NCBI RefSeq assembly: GCF_029338375.1
Contig: NZ_CP119804.1
Location: forward strand, 2,190,955-2,254,954
Length of the DNA stretch: 64,000 nt
Direction of reading: 5' to 3'
Source: Halorussus lipolyticus
GTDB taxonomy: Archaea; Halobacteriota; Halobacteria; Halobacteriales; Haladaptataceae
A program made the position numbers and the translations under genes. Below are positions 1 to 8,232 of this stretch, in pieces (position 1 is the first letter of the stretch; every line of letters starts with the position of its first letter). The notes under the pieces were generated by a model. The model was given only the letters and a program-made list of their open reading frames with translations, ran no database searches and was not told the origin of the DNA.

Positions 1-2
1 TG

Positions 3-1124
3 GTCAACGCCCACACCCACGTCGCCATGACGCTCCTGCGGGGCTACGCCGACGACAAGCAGTTGGACGCGTGGCTTCAGGAGGACATCTGGCCGGTCGA
101 GGCCGAACTCACCGCAGAGGACGTGCGCGCCGGGACCGAACTCGGCCTGCTGGAGATGATTCGGTCGGGCACGACCGGATTCGCCGACATGTACTTCCAC
201 GTGCCCGAAATCGTGGATGCGGTCGAGGACGCTGGTCTGCGAGCGCGAGTCGGCCACGGCGTCGTCACGGTCGCCAAGGACGAGGAGGGCGCGCGGGAGG
301 ACCTCGACACCAGCATCGAAGTCGCCCGCGAGTTCGACGGCGCGGCCGACGGCCGAGTCACGACCGCGTTCATGCCCCACAGCCTCACCACGGTCGGCGA
401 CGAGTACCTTCGGGAGTACGTCTCAGAGGCCCGCGAGGAGGGAATCCCGATTCACTACCACGCCAACGAGACCGAGGACGAAGTGGCCCCAATCGTAGAC
501 GAACAGGGCGAGCGACCCCTCGAATACGCCCGCGAGTTGGACATGACCGGCGACTCGGATTTCGTGGCCCACGGCGTCCACGTCGATGAATCGGAAATCG
601 ACCTGCTGGCCGAGACCGGTCTGGGCGTCATCCACTGCCCGGCCTCGAACATGAAACTCGCCAGCGGGATGGCCCCGGTCCAGAAGATGCTCGACGCGGG
701 CGTGACGGTCGGACTGGGAACCGACGGCGCGGCCTCGAACAACGACCTCGACATGTTCGACGAGATGCGCGACGCCGCGATGGTGGGCAAACTCGCCGAG
801 GAGGACGCCAGCGCGGTCCCGGCCGAGTCGGTCGTCCGGATGGCGACCCGAGGGAGCGCCGACGCGCTGGGCTTCGACAGCGGCCGCATCGAGGCAGGCG
901 CGAACGCCGACATCGCGGTCGTGGACTTCGACTCTGCGCACCTCACGCCCCACCACGACCTCGTGAGCCACCTCGCCTACGCCGTCCGCGGGTCGGACGT
1001 GCGCCACACGGTCTGTGACGGCGCGGTGCTGATGCGCGACGGCGAGGTCCTGACCCTCGACGCCGAGGCGGTCCGGGAACGCGCCGAGAAGTGCGCCGCC
1101 GAGGCAGTCGAGCGCGCGGAGTAG
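3..1124 (+). CDS. mtaD: 5-methylthioadenosine/S-adenosylhomocysteine deaminase, 5' truncated by window edge
   Basis: Amidohydrolase-superfamily deaminase that would convert methylthioadenosine or SAH to the inosine form in the cytoplasm. The open frame enters from the left edge with NAHTH, the first metal-binding HxH motif, so only the N-terminal strand region is missing. Further metal and substrate residues are visible in HYHANETEDE, VAHGVHVDE and LGTDGAASNN, in the order usual for the MtaD/DadD group. The ATG at 27 is internal because it lies after HxH. The next metabolic gene downstream is SAH hydrolase, which supports a role in disposing of SAM by-products. A related guanine or chlorohydrolase-type deaminase is the main alternative. 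Confidence 0.85.
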   Translation, partial: VNAHTHVAMTLLRGYADDKQLDAWLQEDIWPVEAELTAEDVRAGTELGLLEMIRSGTTGFADMYFHVPEIVDAVEDAGLRARVGHGVVTVAKDEEGAREDLDTSIEVAREFDGAADGRVTTAFMPHSLTTVGDEYLREYVSEAREEGIPIHYHANETEDEVAPIVDEQGERPLEYARELDMTGDSDFVAHGVHVDESEIDLLAETGLGVIHCPASNMKLASGMAPVQKMLDAGVTVGLGTDGAASNNDLDMFDEMRDAAMVGKLAEEDASAVPAESVVRMATRGSADALGFDSGRIEAGANADIAVVDFDSAHLTPHHDLVSHLAYAVRGSDVRHTVCDGAVLMRDGEVLTLDAEAVRERAEKCAAEAVERAE

Positions 1125-1277
1125 GTCGGCGTCGGTCCTCCGCCCGAGGTTCCTGTCGGAAACGAGCTATTGAAGATTCAGTTGAACGATTAGATTGGTT
1201 TCTAAACTTTCTAACGCTCTCTCGTTCTTTCTAACTGCATGTTTGAACGCTGAAAACAGAGTGGACGACGGGCGGGG

Positions 1278-1284
1278 TTTAATC
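1278..1284 (+). promoter_or_regulatory. TATA element of the secreted acidic protein gene
   Basis: TTTAATC preceded by a G-rich stretch lies 27 bases before the ATG at 1311. This is the usual spacing for a leaderless haloarchaeal transcript, and it favours 1311 over the upstream in-frame start at 1290. Confidence 0.45.
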
Positions 1285-1310
1285 ACTCGTTGCCCATAGG
1301 ACCGAGTGGA

Positions 1311-2084
1311 ATGACCTCGAAGAAACGACTGCTGGCGGTCGCTCTCGCGGGACTCCTCGTCCTGTCGAGCGTCTCGGCCGCGAGCGCAGTGAGTAGTGCA
1401 GGCAACACGGCGGCGAACGACTCGCTGACCGTGACGGTCGAGAACGCAGGAAACGACGGCGCGACGGTTTCGGTCACGCAGAACGACACCGCGGTCGCTA
1501 ACGCCTCGGTGACGGTCGAGGCCAACACGACCTACGCGGGCGTCGGCGAGTACACCACCGGCGACGCCGGCGGGGTGTCGCTCCCCGAACCCGCCGAGAA
1601 CGTGACTGTCGATGTCACGGCCGCGAAGGGCAACGTGACCGGTTCCACGACCGCGACGATTTACGCCGCTGAAGACGGCGACACTTCCGACGACGGCGAC
1701 GACAAGAAGACGTTCGGCGACCTCGTGTCGTCGTTCGTCGAGGAGATGATGAACGCGGGCGACGACGGCGGTCCCATCGGACAGGTCATCTCGGAGTTCG
1801 TGACGGAGAACAACCCCGGTAACGCCTCGGAGAAGCGCCCTGACCACGCCGGGAAGCCCGACGACGCGGGTAAGAACGGCAAGGACAAGGGGAAGCCTGA
1901 CCACGCTGGCGGGCAGAACAAGACCGACGACGACGGCGACTCGCAGGGTCCGCCCGAGAACGCGGGCAAGGACAAGGGCGACGACTCGGACGATTCCGAT
2001 AGCTCCGACGACGACTCCGACAGCAATTCTAACGGCAACGGAAACGGCAAGAACAAGGGTAACGGCAAGGGCAAAGGCCGGTAA
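1311..2084 (+). CDS. secreted acidic protein with low-complexity Asp/Lys/Asn C-terminus
   Basis: Unrecognised exported protein of 257 residues. It starts with a basic MTSKKR, a hydrophobic core and an AASA-type cleavage region, so a Sec signal peptide of about 25 residues is likely. Residues about 30-125 look like a beta-rich Thr/Val domain resembling cell-surface Ig-like folds (repeated NVTVTV-type strands). The last 110 residues are repetitive, with PDHAGKPDDAGK-like units followed by Asp/Ser and Asn/Gly/Lys runs, an intrinsically disordered tail. No transmembrane anchor or PGF-CTERM motif is seen at the end. A surface or extracellular binding role is plausible but not shown. Confidence 0.75.
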   Translation: MTSKKRLLAVALAGLLVLSSVSAASAVSSAGNTAANDSLTVTVENAGNDGATVSVTQNDTAVANASVTVEANTTYAGVGEYTTGDAGGVSLPEPAENVTVDVTAAKGNVTGSTTATIYAAEDGDTSDDGDDKKTFGDLVSSFVEEMMNAGDDGGPIGQVISEFVTENNPGNASEKRPDHAGKPDDAGKNGKDKGKPDHAGGQNKTDDDGDSQGPPENAGKDKGDDSDDSDSSDDDSDSNSNGNGNGKNKGNGKGKGR

Positions 2085-2316
2085 CGCCCGAGACCGCTGG
2101 CACGTAATCGACGGTCCGCGGACTTTCGGCGGAGACTCGTACCGAACCGGTAAGCAAACAATTTCGTTTTCTAAAGCAATGTAAAGTTATTTTGGGACTG
2201 CGTAGTCGCTACTGAACTCGTCGGCGTCAGTGAACAGTCGGCAATCGAGTTCAGCGCGTCGAGCGGCCGCGCCGACCTTCGGTAGCGTTTTGGGCGTGGT
2301 CTCCCTTTTTTCAGCC

Positions 2317-3600
2317 ATGGCAGACTATCCGACAATCTCCGAACAGGTAGACGACGTGGAGTCTGCGCGCACCGAAGGCCATCGCAAGATGGACTGGGCG
2401 CGCGAACACATGCCGATTCTCTCGGCGATTCAGGACGAGTTCGAGGCCGACCAACCCTTCGAGGGCGAGCGAATCGGGATGGCGATGCACGTCGAGGCCA
2501 AGACCGCCGTGCTGGTCGAAACGCTCGCTGAAGGCGGCGCTGAGGTCGCCGTCACCGGGTGCAACCCGCTCTCGACCCACGACGACGTGAGCGCCGCGCT
2601 GGACGAGCATCCCAATATCTCCTCCTACGCCAAGCACGGCGTGGACGACGACGAGTACTACGCCGCCATCGAGTCGGTCATCGCCCACGAACCGACGATT
2701 ACGGTGGACGACGGCATGGACCTCGTGGCGGCCATCCACGAGGACTACCCCGAACTCATCGACTCCATCGTCGGCGGGGCCGAGGAGACCACCACGGGCG
2801 TCCACCGACTCCGCGCGATGGACGACGACGGCGAACTCAAGTACCCCGTCTTCGCCGTGAACGACACGCCGATGAAGCGACTGTTCGACAACGTTCACGG
2901 CACCGGCGAGTCCTCGCTGGCCAACATCGCCATGACCACGAACCTCTCGTGGGCGGGCAAGAACGTCGTCGTCGCGGGCTACGGCGACTGCGGCCGCGGC
3001 GTCGCCAAGAAGGCCTCGGGCCAGAACGCCAACGTCATCGTGACCGAGGTCGAACCGCGCCGCGCGCTGGAGGCCCACATGGAGGGCTACGACGTGATGC
3101 CGATGGCCGAGGCGGCCGAGGTCGGCGACGTGTTCCTCACCACGACGGGCAACCGCGACGTAATCACGCAGGACCACTTCGAGAAGATGCAGGACGGCGT
3201 TCTGCTGGCCAACGCCGGCCACTTCGACATCGAAATCAACTTGGATCAACTCTCGGACCTCGCCGTCAACGAGCGCGAGGCCCGCGACGGCGTTCGGGAG
3301 TACGAGATGGACGACGGGCGACGACTGAACGTCCTCGCCGAGGGCCGACTGGTCAACCTCGCAAGTCCCATCGCGCTGGGCCACCCCGTCGAGGTCATGG
3401 ACCAGAGCTTCGGCGTGCAGGCCGCCTGCGTCCGCGAACTGGTGGATAACGGCGACCAGTACGACGCCGGCGTCCACGACGTGCCCGACGAACTCGACGT
3501 GGAAATCGCGGAAATCAAGTTGGAGGCCGAGGGCGTCGAGTACGACGACCTGACCGACGAGCAGGCAGAGTACATGGATAGCTGGCAACACGGGACATAA
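2317..3600 (+). CDS. ahcY: adenosylhomocysteinase
   Basis: SAH hydrolase, 427 residues, NAD-dependent. It splits S-adenosylhomocysteine into adenosine and homocysteine to keep methyltransferases active. Typical blocks are visible: GCNPLSTHDDVSAAL near residue 80, the NDTPMKRLFDN substrate segment, the Rossmann loop GYGDCGRG near residue 212 and TGNRDVI in the NAD domain. It ends SWQHGT, without the Lys-Tyr tail of mitochondrial and many bacterial enzymes, as in other archaeal forms. The ATG at 2317 follows a short T-rich promoter region. The longer frame starting at 2230 adds a non-conserved Ser/Arg-rich leader and is unlikely. Confidence 0.95.
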   Translation: MADYPTISEQVDDVESARTEGHRKMDWAREHMPILSAIQDEFEADQPFEGERIGMAMHVEAKTAVLVETLAEGGAEVAVTGCNPLSTHDDVSAALDEHPNISSYAKHGVDDDEYYAAIESVIAHEPTITVDDGMDLVAAIHEDYPELIDSIVGGAEETTTGVHRLRAMDDDGELKYPVFAVNDTPMKRLFDNVHGTGESSLANIAMTTNLSWAGKNVVVAGYGDCGRGVAKKASGQNANVIVTEVEPRRALEAHMEGYDVMPMAEAAEVGDVFLTTTGNRDVITQDHFEKMQDGVLLANAGHFDIEINLDQLSDLAVNEREARDGVREYEMDDGRRLNVLAEGRLVNLASPIALGHPVEVMDQSFGVQAACVRELVDNGDQYDAGVHDVPDELDVEIAEIKLEAEGVEYDDLTDEQAEYMDSWQHGT

Positions 3601-3630
3601 AATAACCAACCTCCCGGACCCGCAGGAAGG

Positions 3631-3641
3631 TTTTTAATTCG
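3631..3641 (+). promoter_or_regulatory. TATA-like element before a structured RNA
   Basis: TTTTTAATTCG lies about 27 bases upstream of 3659, the first base of two successive hairpins. It is placed to drive transcription of the structured element rather than of the hydrolase gene at 3794. Confidence 0.35.
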
Positions 3642-3658
3642 TAACTTCTATTAACACG

Positions 3659-3733
3659 GTGAGTCTATTGTGACTCACGTGGCAAGGAAGACGATGATCC
3701 CTCAGTGAAGGGGTATGAGACTTCCAGCGCCAC
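3659..3733 (+). ncRNA. candidate structured RNA between ahcY and the hydrolase
   Basis: First hairpin: GTGAGTC (3659-3665) pairs with GACTCAC (3672-3678) around a 6-base loop. Second, compound hairpin: GTGGC (3679-3683) pairs with GCCAC (3729-3733), GGAAG (3686-3690) with CTTCC (3721-3725) and CCCT (3699-3702) with AGGG (3709-3712). They enclose an 8x8 internal loop rich in G and A (ACGATGAT opposite GTATGAGA), which suggests stacked non-canonical G-A pairs. No coding frame fits. It could be an independent small RNA or a 5' leader element of the hydrolase gene. I do not recognise the family. It is not a clear C/D or H/ACA guide. Confidence 0.4.
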
Positions 3734-3793
3734 CGGCCGAATGGGGGTCGATTCGACACCAACTCTTTCGTCTCGTCCTTCTAATTTTGTCCC

Positions 3794-4744
3794 ATGCCCC
3801 TCGACCACGCCGCCGAACCGAGCGCCACTGCCAAACCCTACGTGGAAGCCCTCTCGGCAGTCTGCGACCACTACGGCGTAGACGCCGAATCACGGTACGC
3901 CGACCTCCCCAATCCCGCCAGTAAGGTCCACTACCTGACCGCGGGCGAGGGACCGCCCTTGCTCCTCCTCCACGGTCTCGGCGCGACGGCGACCTACTGG
4001 GTCCCGATGCTCGACGCGCTGACCGACCACTTCACGGTCTACGTTCCCGACGCCCCCGGCCGAGGACTCTCGACCGCAGTGGACTACCGCGAAACCGGAT
4101 TCCGGGAGTTCGGCGTCGAGTACGTCGCCGACCTCCTCGATTCGGTCGGCATCGAGGAGACCGCCGTCATGGGCAACTCCCTCGGGGGATTCCAGTCGCT
4201 GGCGCTCACGGTGGACCACCCCGAGCGCGTGACTCGGCTCTGCGCCATCGGTGCGCCCGCCGGCCTCTCGCGGGACATTCCGCTCCTCTTTCGACTGTTC
4301 GACCTGCCCCTCGTCGGGCGGTGGCTGTTCGACTACTTCCAAGCCGAGACGGTCGAGGAGGCCCGCGCGGAGTTCCGGCGCATCAACGTCGAGGACGACT
4401 CGGCGATTCCCGACATGTTCTTCGAACCGGGAATCGTCGGCGAGAAGCTACCCGGCCAGCGCGAGAGTCTCCTATCGCTGATGGAGACGCTGGGAACGGT
4501 CCGGGGGATGAATCCCGAGTTCGACCTGCGCGAGGCGGTCCGGGAAATCCAAGTCCCGACCAGATTCGTCTGGGGCACTGAGGACTACTTTTGGCCGCCC
4601 TCGGTGGGGCGGCCGGTGGCAAGTGCGATGGCCAACGCCGACTTCGTGACGCTCGCCGACTACGGCCACGTGCCGTGGCTCGAACCCGGCGACGAGGCCA
4701 CCGACGCGGCCGTGGCGTTCCTCACCGACGGGCGCTCGGTGTAG
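3794..4744 (+). CDS. alpha/beta-fold hydrolase
   Basis: Cytoplasmic serine hydrolase of 316 residues, class of esterases, lipases and C-C hydrolases. The oxyanion motif LLLHGLG is near residue 56 and the nucleophile elbow GNSLGG near residue 125. Acid and base follow in GTEDYFW and DYGHVPWLE near the C-terminus, so the triad is complete. A cap of about 60 residues lies between strands. There is no signal peptide. It stands alone: a structured element precedes it and a convergent gene ends four bases after its stop. The substrate cannot be told from sequence. Confidence 0.85.
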   Translation: MPLDHAAEPSATAKPYVEALSAVCDHYGVDAESRYADLPNPASKVHYLTAGEGPPLLLLHGLGATATYWVPMLDALTDHFTVYVPDAPGRGLSTAVDYRETGFREFGVEYVADLLDSVGIEETAVMGNSLGGFQSLALTVDHPERVTRLCAIGAPAGLSRDIPLLFRLFDLPLVGRWLFDYFQAETVEEARAEFRRINVEDDSAIPDMFFEPGIVGEKLPGQRESLLSLMETLGTVRGMNPEFDLREAVREIQVPTRFVWGTEDYFWPPSVGRPVASAMANADFVTLADYGHVPWLEPGDEATDAAVAFLTDGRSV

Positions 4745-4748
4745 CGGA

Positions 4749-5579
4749 TTACTCGTCCTCGTCGCCGCGAACGACGTGGCCGTACTTCAGCAGGGCGACG
4801 AAAACCGACCCACCGAGGGCGTTGCCGACCGTGGCGAGCGCGAGAAAACTGGCGTACTGGACGAGGCTGATGGACGGGGTGACGAGTGCGCCAGCCAGTA
4901 CCTCGACGTTCCCCGCGATGGAGTGTGGCAGGTGGGCCAGACCGATACCGGTCGTGACCAGCCACACGACGACCATACGCGAGATGCTCTCTTGGGCGGC
5001 GGTGAGGAGCCACGAGAGCAGGCCCATCAGCCACCCGGCGACGATACCGCCAGAGAGTATCAGCCACGGCTCGTGACCCACGAGATTCCTCGCAATTTCG
5101 GTGAACGCCGACGCTTCTACGATGCCGTAGGCCGGAGCGAACTCGACCATCACGATGGCGAACAGGCTTCCGCCGACGATGTTCCCGCCGTAGACGAGCG
5201 CCCAGAGTCTGGCCAGTCGCCCGAGACTCGTTCGCCCGTCGAGCAGTGGGAGACTGGCCCGCGCGGTGTGTTCGGTGAACAGTTCCGACCGGCCGCCGAT
5301 GACGAAGATGAACCCGACGGCGTAGGCGTTGGCGACGACGATTCTGGTCAGGGGGTCGCCCCACGAACCGCCGACCAGCGTCAGCAGTACCGCCATGAAC
5401 AGCGGGCCGAAACCGATGTCGAGGCCGGCCGACAACCCCGAGAGGAACAGTCCGTCCGCCGAGCGTTCGAGTTCTTCGAGGCCCTGTTGAATCTCTTGGG
5501 CGAGTATCTCCCGTTTGGACTTCTGGCCCTCGCCCGGCGGTTCGGTCCTGATTCGCTTGTCTAGCTCTTCCTTCGCCAC
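4749..5579 (-). CDS. formate/nitrite transporter family channel
   Basis: FNT-family membrane protein of 276 residues with six hydrophobic segments. These pentameric channels move small monovalent anions such as formate, nitrite or hydrosulfide. An N-terminal cytoplasmic helix of about 40 charged residues precedes the first membrane segment. The repeated half-helix region shows [16 protein letters not shown], with the His expected in the pore. Start is the GTG at 5577-5579. The longer frame to 5792 adds a Ser/Arg-rich stretch that overlaps the divergent Hjc promoter. The exact anion is unknown. Confidence 0.8.
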   Translation of the reverse strand: MAKEELDKRIRTEPPGEGQKSKREILAQEIQQGLEELERSADGLFLSGLSAGLDIGFGPLFMAVLLTLVGGSWGDPLTRIVVANAYAVGFIFVIGGRSELFTEHTARASLPLLDGRTSLGRLARLWALVYGGNIVGGSLFAIVMVEFAPAYGIVEASAFTEIARNLVGHEPWLILSGGIVAGWLMGLLSWLLTAAQESISRMVVVWLVTTGIGLAHLPHSIAGNVEVLAGALVTPSISLVQYASFLALATVGNALGGSVFVALLKYGHVVRGDEDE

Positions 5580-5718
5580 GGTAGAAATAGTCGGAACAAG
5601 CGGGCAAAAGGTGTCTGGCCGCGAGACGTTTCGGTTGGGAACTGTCCCACTCGCGGAGAGTTTCACTTCCGCCGTGCTTGCGGGGGACTTAACACCCAGA
5701 AGGGAAGACTGTCCAACC

Positions 5719-6210
5719 ATGTCCAACGCGAAGGGAGACCGCCGGGAGCGCGAACTCGTCAACCGACTCGACGAGGACGGATTCGCGGTCATGCGGGCAC
5801 CGGCCAGCGGAAGCGCGACCGAGCGGGAACTCCCCGACGTACTCGCGGGCGACGGCGACGTTTTCTACGCTATCGAGGCCAAGTCGAGTTCGGGCGACCC
5901 AATCTACCTGACTGGCGAGGAGGTCGAGGCGCTGGTCTACTTCTCGCAGAACTTCGGCGCGAAGCCCAAAATCGGCGTGCGGTTCGACCGCGAGGACTGG
6001 TACTTCTTCCACCCCGCGGACGTGCATCAGACCGACGGGGGCAACTACCGGGTCAAGAAGGAGACTGCACTCGAAGACGGCGAACCGCTCGGGGCGCTCC
6101 GCGGGAGCGACGACGCCGACGACGAGGACGACCACGACATCCGGGACGTGCTGACTGCGGTCGAACAGGGCGTCCTCTCGCCGGACGAGGCCGCGTCGAT
6201 GCTGGAGTAG
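5719..6210 (+). CDS. hjc: Holliday junction resolvase Hjc
   Basis: Archaeal four-way junction nuclease, 163 residues with a nuclease-fold core of about 110. It shows [12 protein letters not shown] at the start, the ELPDVLAG aspartate and the EAKS (ExK) catalytic motif. Together these form the metal-binding site that cuts recombination intermediates. The final 40 residues are acidic and end in a short helical domain ([20 protein letters not shown]), a common haloarchaeal addition. CTTAACA at 5688 is a TATA candidate 28 bases before the ATG. The gene is divergent from the FNT channel. Confidence 0.9.
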   Translation: MSNAKGDRRERELVNRLDEDGFAVMRAPASGSATERELPDVLAGDGDVFYAIEAKSSSGDPIYLTGEEVEALVYFSQNFGAKPKIGVRFDREDWYFFHPADVHQTDGGNYRVKKETALEDGEPLGALRGSDDADDEDDHDIRDVLTAVEQGVLSPDEAASMLE

Positions 6211-6290
6211 CGCGACTTTTTGCGCGTCGTCGGGTTTTTCCGCCGACGTATATGGAAAGATATATTTCCAGTTGTGACTATTTAGGCTAT

Positions 6291-6446
6291 GTCGGTGGCG
6301 TGAGGAAGACCGGCCGACGTGTCAGCGGGCACCGTCACCGACGCGAAGCGTCCTGCGCTTCGACTCTGGAGGAGAATCCGAGCAATTCCACTCCGGCGGC
6401 GGTCCGATGCGACATCGTCGTGGAGGGCCGGACCGCCGCCGTTTTT
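6291..6446 (+). ncRNA. candidate structured RNA ending in a strong stem and T-run
   Basis: AT-rich promoter-like sequence (6247-6270, containing TGGAAA and TTTCCA as an inverted repeat) precedes a run of stems. GTCGGTG (6291-6297) pairs with CACCGAC (6336-6342), and CGAAGCG (6344-6350) with CGCTTCG (6356-6362). A perfect 11-base stem, 6395-6405 with 6430-6440, is followed by five Ts (6442-6446). No frame here looks haloarchaeal. It is either a small RNA with its own terminator or a bidirectional terminator between the convergent hjc and SWIM genes. Confidence 0.4.
6395..6446. terminator. 11-bp stem plus T5, between convergent genes
   Basis: GGCGGCGGTCC and its exact reverse complement are separated by 24 bases, which hold a smaller GATG/CATC stem. 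TTTTT follows. It lies 32 bases from the stop of the SWIM gene on the opposite strand and downstream of hjc. Confidence 0.5.
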
Positions 6447-6477
6447 CCCTGTCGAGTCGTGAGTCGATTCGGCGTCG

Positions 6478-7197
6478 CTACGCCCGGACTTCGAACTCAC
6501 CCAGTTCAGATTGGTCCTCGCGCTCGGCGACGGAACGATTAGTGACGCTCGATTCACCCCTGCTCTCCCCGCGGCGGGCGAGTCGGCCCCGCGGGAAGGA
6601 GTACCGCCGGAGATGATGGGGCTTCAGGTCGTCGGTGCCGAGGCCCGCCGGGACGGGGTACATCGCCTCGACTACCACGTCGTCGGCGCGGTAGTCCCGA
6701 TTGTTGTGGTACTCTGCGACGGTGCAATCGTGATTGGCGATTTCTACCTCGTCGGCCCGGCGGTCGGTGGTTCGGACCACGACCAGCAGGTCGCCAGTCT
6801 CGCGGTCCACCACGGCCTCGCCGGGTGCGAGACCACATTCGTCGCAGAAGTGCGGCCCCTCGCTAGTCTCGTCCACGAAGGTTTCGTCGCCACAGTTAGC
6901 GCAGGCGACGGTCCGCTGGCCGGGCGGCGGGACGAGTCCCTCCGTGACCTCCATGGCGACGCGCCGGATGTGCTTGCACCGGACTCCTCGGAAGTTGTGG
7001 TCTGGGCAGGTACACCGCCCGCCGGGTAGGTCCACCGAGTAGGTGTTGCCGCTCTGGCTTTCGACCTCGTAGACGCCGCCACCGAGCGGTGTGACGGCCA
7101 TTCGCTCCATGCGCGCCCGCTGGGACCGGACGTCGGTCACGGTCGGCGCGGGAGCGAGCGATGCTCGCGTTCGTTCGGAAGCTGTTGTGTTTTCCAT
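6478..7197 (-). CDS. SWIM zinc-finger protein
   Basis: Protein of 239 residues. After about 45 residues it shows the SWIM finger CTCPDHNFRGVRCKH (CxC then CxH), a small zinc domain that binds DNA or partners. A CxxC/CxxC zinc ribbon follows (CANCGDE, FCDECG). The C-terminal half carries a conserved-looking Asp/Val-rich domain (VEIANHDCTVAEYHNN). Start at the ATG 7195-7197; the longer frame to 7431 runs through non-coding repeat-like DNA. Haloarchaea carry many such proteins of unknown target, often near recombination genes. Confidence 0.8.
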   Translation of the reverse strand: MENTTASERTRASLAPAPTVTDVRSQRARMERMAVTPLGGGVYEVESQSGNTYSVDLPGGRCTCPDHNFRGVRCKHIRRVAMEVTEGLVPPPGQRTVACANCGDETFVDETSEGPHFCDECGLAPGEAVVDRETGDLLVVVRTTDRRADEVEIANHDCTVAEYHNNRDYRADDVVVEAMYPVPAGLGTDDLKPHHLRRYSFPRGRLARRGESRGESSVTNRSVAEREDQSELGEFEVRA

Positions 7198-7432
7198 GGG
7201 CTTCCCTCCTCGTGCGGCGACCGACGCGCCAGAATCAGCATCACCCCCACATCGTCGGACCGTCGGTCGGTTCCGCGTGTGAATTGATAGGGGCCGAACA
7301 CTCCTAAGTCTTGCACCTCCCAGAACAGCTAGATGAACGCGCCAGAGCGTTAATGTCCGAATAACAGCTAAATCCGAGGTCAGGCAGAGAGAACAAAACA
7401 GGGTCAGCGAACGCTCGGCCTGACCGACCACG

Positions 7433-7625
7433 TTTCAGCGAGCCGAAGGCTCGCGCACCAGCGATTCCGCCGCGAGCGAGGAGCGAAGCGACGAGCGAGC
7501 GGACCAAGGAACCCTCGAACGAGCGCCGCAGGCGCTCGTGAGGGGGTGACGCCGTGTTTTTGGTCGAGCTTTTGCAAGGGCGCGCCTCTCGGGGCGCGCC
7601 CGCTGGAAAAGGTCGTTCCGAAGCC
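7433..7625. repeat. intergenic hairpin-rich element (single copy here)
   Basis: The gap 7198-7655 has no supported gene. It holds a string of short inverted repeats: GAGCCGAAGGCTC, repeated GCGAGGAGCGAAGCGACGAG-like segments and CGAGCGCCGCAGGCGCTCG. Then comes TTTTTGGTCGAGC followed by a stem of GGGCGCGCC (7578-7586) and GGCGCGCCC (7593-7601). From memory, sequences of this kind are common between haloarchaeal genes. No second copy is seen in this window. Confidence 0.35.
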
Positions 7626-7655
7626 CTTTTGCCGATACCCTCGGAAGCCACCGCT

Positions 7656-7856
7656 ATGGTAGATAAGGAAACGCGCCGCGAGATATTCGTCGGCGTGGGT
7701 TCCGTCGGTCTGTTCGTCGCGTTGCTAGTCTGGGTGGGCACGACCTACGGGAACGGCGGACTGACCCAGACGGGCGCGTTGGCAGTCGTAGCGGTTATCG
7801 TCTTCTTCGTGCTGTTGATGACCGGCGTCGGCTACTGGATGGCACAACAGCACTGA
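7656..7856 (+). CDS. small two-helix membrane protein
   Basis: Protein of 66 residues: a charged start MVDKETRRE, then two hydrophobic helices (about 10-28 and 38-60) joined by TTYGNGGLTQ. The ATG follows about 40 bases after the hairpin-rich element. The longer frame from 7554 would translate that element and is rejected. Small two-helix proteins like this are widespread in haloarchaea with no known function. Confidence 0.7.
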   Translation: MVDKETRREIFVGVGSVGLFVALLVWVGTTYGNGGLTQTGALAVVAVIVFFVLLMTGVGYWMAQQH

Positions 7857-8030
7857 AATCACTTCGGAGGTTCTGAGGTCGAGAGTTGTGTAGTGGAGGG
7901 TGTGGCGGTTTTCGGAGGGTAGTTGAGTCGGATTTGTGAGGGATAATCGTGGATGGATTCGGTAGAGTCGCTGGTGGTCAAGCAATGGGAACTGCGACTG
8001 CACAACATCTTGAGGGTGGAAAGAACCAGT
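7857..8030 (-). other. C/T-rich tail next to dispersed element copy 1
   Basis: On the minus strand this stretch is rich in C, A and T with a loose beat of CCA/ACTC words. It resembles the stretch after copy 4 (34435-34577). Both can be read as a Pro/Ser/Thr-rich frame beginning ML(K/T)PEAS. That frame runs out of the repeat itself, and codon use is unlike the acidic proteome, so I do not call a gene. Confidence 0.3.
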
Positions 8031-8160
8031 AAGCTAGCTTCAGGCGTGAGCAAAGCCGTCTACCGCAACCGCACGGCACCCGCACAGCACCTCACGCCTC
8101 CCCAACCTCGTCGGCCGCCTCCGGCGGCCGACTCCCTCGCGCGCGTTTCTCGCGCGCGCC
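8031..8160 (-). repeat. dispersed structured element, copy 1
   Basis: One of four related copies (others 13246-13404, 25089-25222, 34273-34434). Read on the minus strand it has a GC hairpin, CGCGAGGGA, a second hairpin, GAGGTTGGGGAGG(C/T)GTGAGG, a GCGGTTGCGGTAGACGGC-like block and a final CCTGAAGCTAGCTT. Here the first hairpin is GCGCGCG/CGCGCGC and the second GTCGGCCGCC/GGCGGCCGAC. Confidence 0.75.
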
Positions 8161-8232
8161 GACAATCAAAACACATTCTTAGGAAACGATATGTGATGTT
8201 TAGATAGTAAATATGATTTCCAAAACTAACTT

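Noticed and set aside
12..1007. Other-frame and antisense readings inside the deaminase gene
   Set aside because: The plus-strand frame carries all amidohydrolase motifs; the others are shadows.
6211..6477. SRP RNA or RNase P RNA between hjc and the SWIM gene
   Set aside because: The region is too short and I could not find the conserved core motifs of either RNA.
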